A program made the position numbers and the translations under genes. Of a stretch of DNA of 64,000 bases, positions 17,150 to 25,115 are shown one piece after another. The stretch is from Luteibacter aegosomatis. Its GTDB lineage: Bacteria; Pseudomonadota; Gammaproteobacteria; Xanthomonadales; Rhodanobacteraceae. The DNA lies in NCBI RefSeq assembly GCF_023078455.1, contig NZ_CP095740.1:2468001-2532000 (forward strand), written 5' to 3'. A model generated the notes under the pieces. That model saw only the letters and a program-made list of their open reading frames with translations. It was not told the DNA's origin and made no database searches. The first letter of the stretch is position 1. Each line of letters begins with the position of its first letter.

Positions 17150-18367
17150 ATGAAGCGGAAAAGCGCGATAATCTTTGCGGCCTTGGCAACGGGCTCGGTC
17201 CACGCACAGACCAATGCAGGCGACCAGAAACCCGATGCCGACCTGCCCTTCAACATCACCAAGGTGGCCGACTTCCAATTGCCCTGGCGCATCGCGTTCC
17301 TGCCCGACGGCCGCATGCTGGTGACCGAAAAGGTCGGTCACCTCCAGCTCGTGACCCCGCAGGGGGCCAAGACCGAGGTCCAGGGCGTGCCGCCCGTCTA
17401 TTTCGAAGGCCAGAACGGCATGCTGGGCGTGTTTCTTTCGCCCCATTACGCCAAGGATCACAACGTCTACCTCACCTACGTCGCACCGGGTGATTACGGC
17501 GGTGGCCTGGCCATGGGGCGCGGAAAGCTCGTACTGGACGGCGACCAGGCCCGGCTCGAGGGCTTCGAGGTGCTGTGGCGACAGATGCCCACCGGCAAGG
17601 GTGGCCAGGCCGGCGCCCAGATCGCCTTTTCACCCGACGGGAAGTATCTCTTCCTCACCGTCGGCGATCGCCAGCGCTTCACGCCCGCGCAGGATCCCGA
17701 CCAACCCGTCGGCAAGATCCTGCGACTCACCCTCGACGGCAAACCGGCACCGGGCAATCCGTGGGCGGGCAAGGAAGGTGCGCGCACCATTCCCCTGATC
17801 GATCCGGCGGGCAACACCGAGGAGGCCAAGACGGCGAAGGTGGTGAGTACCTATACCTTCCCCGGTCCCAACCTGACGCCGGCCGAAACCTGGAGCATCG
17901 GCCATCGCACGCCGTATGGCCTGGCGTTCGCGCCGAACGGCCAGCTATGGGAACTCGAGCACGGTCCGCGCGGCGGCGACGAACTGAACCTCATCCAGCG
18001 CGGCAAGAATTACGGCTGGCCGCTGGTGTCCTACGGCGTCAACTACGACGGGGTCGCCATTCCCAGCCCCGACACGCGGCCGGATCTCGTCAAGCCGGTG
18101 ATCTACTGGGTACCGGTGATCGCGCCGGGCAATCTCATGTTCTACAAGGGCAACCTGTTCCCGCACTGGAAGGGCAGCGCCCTGCTCAGCGGCCTGGTCA
18201 GCATGGGCATCGTTCGCGTCACCTTCGACGGCAAGGGCGGCGCCACCGCGGTGCAACGCTGGGACCTCGGCAAACGCATCCGCGACGTCGAAGAGGCGCC
18301 GGACGGTTCGCTCTGGATCCTCCAGGACGCATCGCCGGGCGGCCTGTTCCACCTGACGCCGAAGTGA
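17150..18367 (+). CDS. Soluble PQQ-dependent aldose sugar dehydrogenase
   Basis: 405 residues from ATG 17150; GTG 17141 is in frame, but the GGGGAA site suits the ATG. A signal peptide (MKRKSAIIFAALATGSVHA) leads to a six-bladed beta-propeller of the GSDH/YliI family: LPDGRMLVTEKVGHLQ, FSPDGKYLFLTVGDR, LEHGPRGGDELNLIQRGKNYGWP and the final RDVEEAPDGSLWILQD are all family landmarks. It oxidises aldose sugars in the periplasm with pyrroloquinoline quinone and calcium. PQQ synthesis genes are not in the window. The next gene encodes a putative c-type-haem protein that could take its electrons. Confidence 0.93.
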   Translation: MKRKSAIIFAALATGSVHAQTNAGDQKPDADLPFNITKVADFQLPWRIAFLPDGRMLVTEKVGHLQLVTPQGAKTEVQGVPPVYFEGQNGMLGVFLSPHYAKDHNVYLTYVAPGDYGGGLAMGRGKLVLDGDQARLEGFEVLWRQMPTGKGGQAGAQIAFSPDGKYLFLTVGDRQRFTPAQDPDQPVGKILRLTLDGKPAPGNPWAGKEGARTIPLIDPAGNTEEAKTAKVVSTYTFPGPNLTPAETWSIGHRTPYGLAFAPNGQLWELEHGPRGGDELNLIQRGKNYGWPLVSYGVNYDGVAIPSPDTRPDLVKPVIYWVPVIAPGNLMFYKGNLFPHWKGSALLSGLVSMGIVRVTFDGKGGATAVQRWDLGKRIRDVEEAPDGSLWILQDASPGGLFHLTPK

Positions 18368-18385
18368 TGCCGAACGGGAATGCGG

Positions 18386-18408
18386 CCTGCGGCGCAATGC
18401 GCCGCAGG
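18386..18408 (+). terminator. Hairpin after the PQQ dehydrogenase
   Basis: Perfect 10-base stem CCTGCGGCGC / GCGCCGCAGG with a 3-base loop, 18 bases after the stop codon. No strong U-run follows, so it may be an imperfect terminator or an attenuating hairpin before the next gene. Confidence 0.55.
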
Positions 18409-18550
18409 TCACAGTTTGCGACATGAAGCGGGACGTGGCGCCCGAAACGCCGGTGTGGATCATGATTCTGCAAGCGGTGCGGCAGGTCCCACCCTAGGTT
18501 GACGCGCGCCGCCCTGCGCGTCCCGCGTGGGCCCTGCCATGGATCCGCGC

Positions 18551-21097
18551 ATGTCCACCTTCTCCCGGGCGCTCATCGTCGCGTCCCTGCTCCTCGCCAT
18601 GCCTCTTGCCACGTCGGCCACGACGCGGACGACGGTGGGCCCCGTGACGCTGCCCATCGAGGTCCTCGGCGACGGCAATCCCGACACGCCCCTGGTGGTC
18701 GAGGCGGACTTCTCGCTGACGGCCGAGGATGCCGCCGCGACGACGGCGCTCTGGTTCGTCTGCCACCGGTGCGGTTTTTACGGCGCTCCCGAATACGAAG
18801 CGACGACGCATGCACCGACGAAGGTCAAGGCGAGCGTGCGGGTGCTGGGTGATGCATCGCCCTCGAACACCACCCTCCCCTGGACCGACATCACGGATGC
18901 GACGGTGTCCCTGCCTGATGCCGAGCGCATCCACGGCGGTATCGACGGCGGGTTCTACACCACGCACATCACCCTCGCGCTCGACGCATCGACACGCGCG
19001 CGGCTCGTCGCCGCCCCCGGCATCAACCGCGTGCAGTTCCGCTTCAACGGTACCGACGGGGAGTCCAACGGCTTTCGCGTGGTCGACGTGCAGTTTCGCG
19101 ATGCGCAAGGCCGGCAGCGCGACCGGCAGGGCACCGTGGCGGTCGACCCGAAGCTGGAGCGCACGGCGGGCGCGGCCTACACGGCGGATGTCGAAGCGGG
19201 ACGCACCCTCTGGTATGCGCGGGACAACAACCGGAAGTCATCCATCGTCGACCGCACCATCGACGCGGCGTGCGCGCAGTGCCATGCCGACAACGGGCGG
19301 GACCTCGAATACTTCAACTACTCCGACGCGGCCATCAAGGCACGCGCGCGATTCCATGGCCTGAGCGCCGTACAGGCCGCCCAGATCGTCGCCTATCTGC
19401 GCTACTCGCTACGCGACGTGCCTTTCGCCGCGCGTGCCCGGCCCTGGAATCCGCCCTACCAGCCCGGCCCCGGCATGGAATGCACGGGACCCGCGTGCGA
19501 AATCGACTGGGCGGCCGGCGCCGGTCTCGATGCCGTGCTCGACAACCCGTCCGATGCGATGGCGGCGCTGTTCGGCAAACCGGTGGGGCATCCCCTGGCG
19601 CTCACGCAGGACGACATCGACCGCGTGATGGACCCGAACGCGACGATGAACGTGCGCGCCATTCCGGTGGCCATGCAGTTCCCCGACTGGAACGCGTGGC
19701 TGCCGACCATCCATCCCGACGACGTCTGGCCGGACGGCACCGCCGGCGGATCGTTCGAGCAGGGCGCGCGCTTCAGTGCATCCGGCGACCGGGTGCTCGA
19801 CCCCAACGGGCAGTACCACGCCATGGTGTCGTGGCTGACGGACCATCTCAACCCGAACGGCGTCCGCGGCGACTGGAGCCACCTGTCTCCCGCCGAACGC
19901 GAGCAGGCGCAAGCCATGTTCACGGCCTTCGGCTGGGAGGCCTATACCTTCATCGGGGGCGGTCGCGGCAACCACATCGCGACCAACGGCGTGTACGGTG
20001 CGCAGGTCGGCGCCGACGCGCTGCGGGCGATGGCATCGACGGCGACCACCGCACAGGGCGACCCCGCCGCGTTCACCCGCGAGGCCTTCGTCGAACGCGC
20101 CGTGAGCAGCGTGCTGCACTGGAATGCCGTCAAGCAGTGGGAGGTCACCCAGGACTTCGCGCTCGAAGGCAACCAGACATGGTTCATCGGCGACAAGGAT
20201 CCGGTCTCGGGTGCCTGGCGCGGCCGGGGCGAAGCGCACGGTTGGGTCTTCAATACGCCCAGTGCGTTCTATCTCGCGCCCCACATGCTCTATCAGGACG
20301 CCTACGGTGCCGACGGATCGCATCGCGAGTGGATCCTCGGCTGGGAGACGGGAAACGTCGTCGCGTCGTATTACCGGACGAACCAGTGGTACCAGTTGCA
20401 GATGACGCTCAACCCCGGCGGACAGAGCGGCTGGGTGAACTATCCGATGGACTGGCCGTATCTCACCGGGTTCGATGAAATCCTCGGCAACCTCGTCGGC
20501 GACGCGGACCCGGTGACCAAGGCGCAGCAAAGCACGCATTTCGTCCGCCTGCTGCAGGCGCGCATCAAGTCCGCGCAATACGTCGACAACGGCATCACGC
20601 TCTACGATCCGAACGAGCCCGACCTCGTCGCCAACGCCGGGCGTTACGGCCGTGCGCAAACGGAAAAACACCTGACGCCGACCAATTTCATGGACAACGG
20701 CGTCGCGCTCGGCATCTGGCCGTCGAAATTCCGCTTCCTCGACGATTTGCAGCCAGGGCTGTTCCTCGACGTCGTCAATGGCGCCATCAGCCAGTTCAAT
20801 GCGCTCTATGCCGCCACCGATGCGGCCGCGTGGCGACGGTGCGATCCGGCTAACACGATGCTCGGCGATACGGAGACGTATTCCGGCTTCCGATACTGCC
20901 TCGATGCCCACCGCACGCCGATGGGCATCGACGGCAACGGACGCATGTACATGGTCCAGGACGCCTACTACCGTTCGAGCACGGAACAGACCGACCAGTT
21001 CGGCGTGTGGGAGGCCACCCGCATGGGCGCCGAACCCAAGCGCCTTGCCACGTGGTCGGCATGGGTCGACCGGATGTGGCCAAGGTCGAACCCCTGA
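18551..21097 (+). CDS. Large exported protein with one c-type haem site, unknown family
   Basis: 848 residues from ATG 18551 (alternative ATG 18539); the chosen start gives a normal signal peptide (MSTFSRALIVASLLLAMPLATSA). An N-terminal beta-rich domain of about 180 residues carries a CHRC pair (71-74). A haem-attachment motif CAQCH is at 241-245, followed by helices reminiscent of a cytochrome c domain (YFNYSDAAIKARARFHGLSAVQAAQIVAYLRYSLRDVP). About 550 further residues, rich in Trp and Tyr, match no family I know. It follows the PQQ dehydrogenase on the same strand, 183 bases downstream. Role as a periplasmic redox enzyme or electron acceptor is inference. Confidence 0.75.
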   Translation: MSTFSRALIVASLLLAMPLATSATTRTTVGPVTLPIEVLGDGNPDTPLVVEADFSLTAEDAAATTALWFVCHRCGFYGAPEYEATTHAPTKVKASVRVLGDASPSNTTLPWTDITDATVSLPDAERIHGGIDGGFYTTHITLALDASTRARLVAAPGINRVQFRFNGTDGESNGFRVVDVQFRDAQGRQRDRQGTVAVDPKLERTAGAAYTADVEAGRTLWYARDNNRKSSIVDRTIDAACAQCHADNGRDLEYFNYSDAAIKARARFHGLSAVQAAQIVAYLRYSLRDVPFAARARPWNPPYQPGPGMECTGPACEIDWAAGAGLDAVLDNPSDAMAALFGKPVGHPLALTQDDIDRVMDPNATMNVRAIPVAMQFPDWNAWLPTIHPDDVWPDGTAGGSFEQGARFSASGDRVLDPNGQYHAMVSWLTDHLNPNGVRGDWSHLSPAEREQAQAMFTAFGWEAYTFIGGGRGNHIATNGVYGAQVGADALRAMASTATTAQGDPAAFTREAFVERAVSSVLHWNAVKQWEVTQDFALEGNQTWFIGDKDPVSGAWRGRGEAHGWVFNTPSAFYLAPHMLYQDAYGADGSHREWILGWETGNVVASYYRTNQWYQLQMTLNPGGQSGWVNYPMDWPYLTGFDEILGNLVGDADPVTKAQQSTHFVRLLQARIKSAQYVDNGITLYDPNEPDLVANAGRYGRAQTEKHLTPTNFMDNGVALGIWPSKFRFLDDLQPGLFLDVVNGAISQFNALYAATDAAAWRRCDPANTMLGDTETYSGFRYCLDAHRTPMGIDGNGRMYMVQDAYYRSSTEQTDQFGVWEATRMGAEPKRLATWSAWVDRMWPRSNP

Positions 21098-21187
21098 GGG
21101 CGCGTACCGCTCCGGGGAGGGAACGATTGCGCAAGCCCGCTTGGGTGTCGCGCGCCATGATGACGCTTTCCCCGACCGGAGCCTTCC

Positions 21188-21814
21188 ATGAGCACGCCTC
21201 CACTCCTCACTCCCGATGACTGCGCCGTGGTGTTGGTCGATGAACAGGCGGGCCTCGCGTTCGCCGCAGGATCCCAGGACCACCAGGTACTCCGCGGCAA
21301 TGCCGTGGCGCTCGCGCGCACGGCGGTCGCGTTCGGCATCCCGGTCGTCGTCAGCACGTCGGCATCCAAGGTTTACAGCGGTCCGTTGATGCCGCCGCTC
21401 CGCGCGGTGCTCCCGGACGTCGTCCCCATCGAGCGGCGAAACATGAACCTGTGGGAAGACGACGCGGCGCGAGCGGCGGTCCTCGCCACGGGTCGCAAGA
21501 CCCTCGTGGTGGCCGGCCTCCTTACCGAGGCGTGCGTGAGCTTTCCCGTGCTTTCCGCGCTCGACGACGGTTATCGCGTCCACGTGGTCGCGGACGCCTG
21601 CGGCGGGCTCACGGTGGCGAGCCACGAGGCGGCGCTCCGTCGGCTCGAGCAGGCGGGCGCGGTGCTCACGTCGTGGCTCCAGTTCCTGCTGGAGATGCAG
21701 CGCGACTGGACGCGACATGAGACCTATGAGGCTGCGCGCGGCATCGTCGTCGACCATGGCGGCGGGTACGGCATTGGCCTCGACTACGCCCGGGACACGA
21801 TAAAGCCCACTTGA
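21188..21814 (+). CDS. Isochorismatase-fold cysteine hydrolase
   Basis: 208 residues. The catalytic triad of the family is visible: aspartate in VVLVDEQAG (D18), lysine K61 in TSASKVYSGP and cysteine C116 in GLLTEACVSFPVL. The sequence is close to YcaC-type hydrolases of unknown substrate and is paralogous to the gene at 29262-29903, with the same overall layout including FLLEMQRDWTR near the C-terminus. Cytoplasmic. It starts 90 bases after the haem protein gene and is followed by a hairpin at 21830. Confidence 0.9.
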   Translation: MSTPPLLTPDDCAVVLVDEQAGLAFAAGSQDHQVLRGNAVALARTAVAFGIPVVVSTSASKVYSGPLMPPLRAVLPDVVPIERRNMNLWEDDAARAAVLATGRKTLVVAGLLTEACVSFPVLSALDDGYRVHVVADACGGLTVASHEAALRRLEQAGAVLTSWLQFLLEMQRDWTRHETYEAARGIVVDHGGGYGIGLDYARDTIKPT

Positions 21815-21829
21815 GCGGATACGCGCGAC

Positions 21830-21853
21830 AGCCCCCTCGGTTAAGAGGGGGCT
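21830..21853. terminator. Terminator hairpin between convergent genes
   Basis: Perfect 9-base stem AGCCCCCTC / GAGGGGGCT with a 6-base loop, placed between the isochorismatase stop (21814) and the convergent hydrolase stop (21895). It could serve both strands. Confidence 0.6.
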
Positions 21854-21894
21854 AGATGCTCACCCTACCCTCGAGCACCCCGCGATCGACCGGA

Positions 21895-22668
21895 TCACTT
21901 GCCTGCGGCGACCGACTCGGCGGCCTCCTCGATGACCTTGGCCACGTCCCTCGGATGCGACAGGAGCGAGACGTGGCTTGATTCGAGCACCGTGGTCTTG
22001 GCGTTCATCTGCTTTGCCGCATCGCGCTCGAGCTGTGGATTGATCACACGATCATTGGCCGAGACGATGTACCACGTCGGGTGGTTCTTCCACGCCGCGT
22101 GGGTGACCTTGTCACCGAACGTGCTGGCGGCGAGTGCGCCTTGCGTCACCGCCATGGTCCTGGCCTCGGCGCGCGGGAGATCCGGCGCGAAGTTCTCGAT
22201 CACGCCCTGCTCGGTCTGGTAGAGGAAACCGTGACCGTCGTCGCGGATGGTGCCAAGCGCCGGCGTCTTCGGATAGGCGTTGACCAGCTCACCGGCGGCC
22301 TGGCCGTCCTTGTTGGCGAAAGCCGCGACATAGACGAGCGCCGCGACTTTCGGATCGTTGCCCGCCTCGGTAATGACCGTACCCGCCCAGCTGTGGCCGA
22401 CCAGAACCACCGGAGCGGTGGCCGATTCGAGGACCTGCCTGGTGGCCGCGACGTCGGCGGCGAGCGACGTCAGGGGATTCTGGACGGCAAGGACCTTGTA
22501 CCCCTTCGCCTGGAGGAGAGGGATGACCTTGTTCCAGCTCGAGCCGTCCGCCCATGCACCGTGCACGAGAACGATGGTCGGCGTCGTGCCCTCGGCGTGC
22601 GCGCCGGTAACCGAACCGATGGTCAGCGCGGCGAATGCCAACGCGCGAGAGAGGAGATGCTTCTTCAC
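21895..22668 (-). CDS. Exported alpha/beta hydrolase
   Basis: 257 residues with a signal peptide (cleavage after TGAHA, residue 25). Compact alpha/beta hydrolase with IVLVHGAWADGSSW as oxyanion loop and nucleophile S93 in GHSWAG, and a late histidine in ESSHVSLLSHP. It is a close paralog of the unexported protein at 35614-36321 (shared VHGAWADGSSW, AVQNPLTSLA, DVAAT and GHSWAG segments), so one ancestor was given a signal peptide or lost it. Substrate unknown; this group includes salicylate-ester and pyrethroid hydrolase-like proteins. Confidence 0.9.
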   Translation of the reverse strand: MKKHLLSRALAFAALTIGSVTGAHAEGTTPTIVLVHGAWADGSSWNKVIPLLQAKGYKVLAVQNPLTSLAADVAATRQVLESATAPVVLVGHSWAGTVITEAGNDPKVAALVYVAAFANKDGQAAGELVNAYPKTPALGTIRDDGHGFLYQTEQGVIENFAPDLPRAEARTMAVTQGALAASTFGDKVTHAAWKNHPTWYIVSANDRVINPQLERDAAKQMNAKTTVLESSHVSLLSHPRDVAKVIEEAAESVAAGK

Positions 22669-22785
22669 GGGAGTGCTCCTGGATACGAGTCGAACGACAC
22701 CGTCGACTTCGCCAGCAGCATAGAAAGCCTTGCGCCCTTCGCGATTGCATCATCGGCAGGCATCGACGGCACGTGCATGCACCCG

Positions 22786-24207
22786 TTACCAGCCGATGAG
22801 TACCTGCACGCTTCCGTAGTTGCCGTCGGTGCCGCCCGCGTCGCGAAGGGTGCGGCCGGCACGGAAATGGTCCCCCTCGATGGAGAAGGTGATGCCCGGG
22901 CGCCACTTCCAGTCGAGGCGAAGCTGGCCGTACATTCCCGTCCACTTACCACCGCGGCCCGCCGTGCCGGCGAGGGCGTTGTTGGGCTGCACGTAGATCG
23001 CATCGCCCGTGGTCCGCCGCCACTGCAATCCGACCGCGCCGAGCAGCGTCAGGGCGGATGCCGGCTTGAGCGTGATGCTCGGCTTGACGTGAACCAGGTT
23101 GGCGTAACCGGTATAACCGGCGAGCGAGAAGTAATAGCCGTTAGGAAAGAGCGGATTGAAGGTGCCGAGCCGGCCGTCGCCGGGTCGGCTATCGCCGGAC
23201 GCCGTGTCGACCTGCAGACCGAGCCGCGGCGTCCATGCGGTGTCCGTCAGCGTCCAGCCCGCGCGGGTGCCGACGGCCCACGCGTGAATCGCGCTGTCGC
23301 CCACCCGTCCGCGCTGGCGCATGGCTTCGAGATCCCAGTCGAGCGGACCGCTCTTGCCGGCGAAGCGCACGTCGTCGACGTGGCGGCGTTCGTTGCCGTG
23401 GGCATCGAGGAAACGCGCGTCGCCGCTGTCGTACCAGGCGTGGTAGTACGACAGTTCGTTCGTGCCCAGGACATGACGCTCGACGCGAACCATGTGGAAC
23501 CGGTTGCCGGAGCCTGACGTATCGTCGAAGGCGTGGTCGTCGCGGTACTGCACCGGGTGGCTGAGGAAGGCGATGATCCGCCAGGGGCCGCGTTCGAAGT
23601 TGGCCCACAGTGCGTCGAACGATTGCCGCACGTTGGGCCCGTCGCGCAGCGAGACGAAGCGCTGCAGGTCGAGTGCGAAATCCTGGCGCCCGACGCGGGC
23701 GCGTACCGTGCCGCCGAGGAAGTCGCCCTGCCAGGCGAGAAAGGCGAGGCGCACGTCCGCATGGTTGCGATCGGTCGGCCCCCAGCTCGCTTTCGCGAAG
23801 GGACGAGCGTCTTCCAGTTGCACGAAGGCAAGCCACGGCGTGCCCCAACGCAGGCCCGCATGCACCTGGAAGCGCTGCAGCAGATACGTATCGTCGTCCC
23901 GCCCGATGCCGAAGGCCGGCGCGTTGTTGGTCTCCACGCGCTCGCGCAGCAGCGCGCCGAAGGTGAGGTAGTGATCGCCTCCCGGGCCGAACGGAACGTA
24001 TTTCAGGGCATCGCCGGGTTGGCGGGGCACGGCCGGGTCGGCGAGGACCGACCAGTCCTCCTGCCAGCGGTTGGGCAGGATGGCTGGCCGGTCCGGCGTC
24101 CTGACGAGGCCGTCGTTCGTCGTGGCCTTCTCGTCGGGCACGTCCTGGGCGGAGGCCGTGGCCGCGAGGAAAAAGGCCGCGACGAGCGGCAGGCCGGTGC
24201 GTTTCAT
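22786..24207 (-). CDS. Alginate-export-family outer-membrane porin
   Basis: 473 residues with a signal peptide (MKRTGLPLVAAFFLAATASA). The alginate_exp beta-barrel domain is indicated by LTFGALLRERVETNNAPAFG, LARVGRQDFAL-type strands (RARVGRQDFALDLQRFVSLRDGPNVRQSFDALWANF) and repeated amphipathic strands up to the end. Its ATG overlaps the stop of the VOC gene (ATGA, 24204-24207), so it is the last gene of the run starting at 29903. In this context it would be the outer-membrane channel for the same substrate that the MFS pump and secreted VOC protein handle. Confidence 0.88.
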   Translation of the reverse strand: MKRTGLPLVAAFFLAATASAQDVPDEKATTNDGLVRTPDRPAILPNRWQEDWSVLADPAVPRQPGDALKYVPFGPGGDHYLTFGALLRERVETNNAPAFGIGRDDDTYLLQRFQVHAGLRWGTPWLAFVQLEDARPFAKASWGPTDRNHADVRLAFLAWQGDFLGGTVRARVGRQDFALDLQRFVSLRDGPNVRQSFDALWANFERGPWRIIAFLSHPVQYRDDHAFDDTSGSGNRFHMVRVERHVLGTNELSYYHAWYDSGDARFLDAHGNERRHVDDVRFAGKSGPLDWDLEAMRQRGRVGDSAIHAWAVGTRAGWTLTDTAWTPRLGLQVDTASGDSRPGDGRLGTFNPLFPNGYYFSLAGYTGYANLVHVKPSITLKPASALTLLGAVGLQWRRTTGDAIYVQPNNALAGTAGRGGKWTGMYGQLRLDWKWRPGITFSIEGDHFRAGRTLRDAGGTDGNYGSVQVLIGW

Positions 24208-25076
24208 TGACCGCTGTGGACTTCGGCGACGTAGCCGCCGGGGAATTGCAGCATCGCGGCACGACGGTTGCCTTCGGCGTGCGCGTCGACCACGACCTTC
24301 GCGCCACTGTCCTTGGCGCGCTTGAGCGTGGCATCGAGGTCGCCGACCTCGTACCCCGTCAGTTCCGTGCCGTAGGGCCAGTCGAGATGGCCGTCGGTCA
24401 CGAGCACGGTCGCCTTGCCGTACGTGGACTCGATGCGGATGCGACGGTAGGTCCCGTCCTTACGGCCGATCTCGATGCCCGGTGCATGGCGATCGTCGGA
24501 CACGACCTTGCCGTGGGCGAACCGGACGAAGGCCTTGGTGAAGGCGTCGGCCGACTCGGCGGGGAGGTAGATGCGATTTTCCGGGACATGTTCGAACGCG
24601 ACGTACGCGGGCTTCTTCGTGTGCCAGTACAGCTGCATGTTGACGCCACCCGGCCAGGTGACGACCGCGTCGCGCCCGATGGGATCGTCGAAGGGAGCGA
24701 CCAGGGTGGCCGCACCGGCCGCGTTCGCCGCCTTGACGGCCGCATCGAGGTCGGTCACGAGATAGCCGGTGCGTTCCAGGCCGAAGGGATACGGAACCGG
24801 TGTGCGAAAGCCGAAGACCGATACCGTGCCGACCGGTGTCTGCACGAGTTGGGACGACGTGCTCGACGGCGTCGGTGTCACGGTCACCACGACCTGCTTC
24901 GTCGACTGCCCGCCGAAGGTCGCCGTGAAGCTCTTGACGAACGCGTCTACGTCGCCGGGGGCGACGTAGACATGGGTCGTGTCGTACTGCGCGCCGACCG
25001 CGTAGTTGGGTGCTTCGGCCAGGGCGGCCGAGGAGATGAGCAGCGCAAGGGATGCGACGAGGGTATGCAGGCGCAT
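24204..25076 (-). CDS. Exported double VOC (glyoxalase-fold) protein
   Basis: 290 residues with a signal peptide (MRLHTLVASLALLISSAALA). Two VOC modules are visible: GLERTGYLVTDLDAAVKAANAAGAATLVAP in the first half and GTELTGYEVGDLDATLKRAKDSGAKVVVDAH in the second; each is followed by a strand ending in a glycine (FPGGYVAEVHSG). Glyoxalase-fold proteins are usually cytoplasmic, so secretion is unusual and suggests binding or conversion of a compound in the periplasm. It is coupled to the porin gene downstream by a 4-base overlap and lies 39 bases after the MFS gene. Confidence 0.85.
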   Translation of the reverse strand: MRLHTLVASLALLISSAALAEAPNYAVGAQYDTTHVYVAPGDVDAFVKSFTATFGGQSTKQVVVTVTPTPSSTSSQLVQTPVGTVSVFGFRTPVPYPFGLERTGYLVTDLDAAVKAANAAGAATLVAPFDDPIGRDAVVTWPGGVNMQLYWHTKKPAYVAFEHVPENRIYLPAESADAFTKAFVRFAHGKVVSDDRHAPGIEIGRKDGTYRRIRIESTYGKATVLVTDGHLDWPYGTELTGYEVGDLDATLKRAKDSGAKVVVDAHAEGNRRAAMLQFPGGYVAEVHSGQ

Positions 25077-25115
25077 GCGGAACGTCCTTTGATCAGGGAG
25101 AAGACAGGCCCTGCG

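Noticed and set aside
16892..17461. 189-residue minus-strand frame across the PQQ dehydrogenase start
   Set aside because: Most of it is antisense to a clear gene; the remaining 40 residues (to the stop at 16892) do not match a transposase or other family.
19409..21757. 782-residue minus-strand frame
   Set aside because: It is antisense to the haem protein and isochorismatase genes, with His/Arg-rich shadow composition typical of high-GC codon bias.
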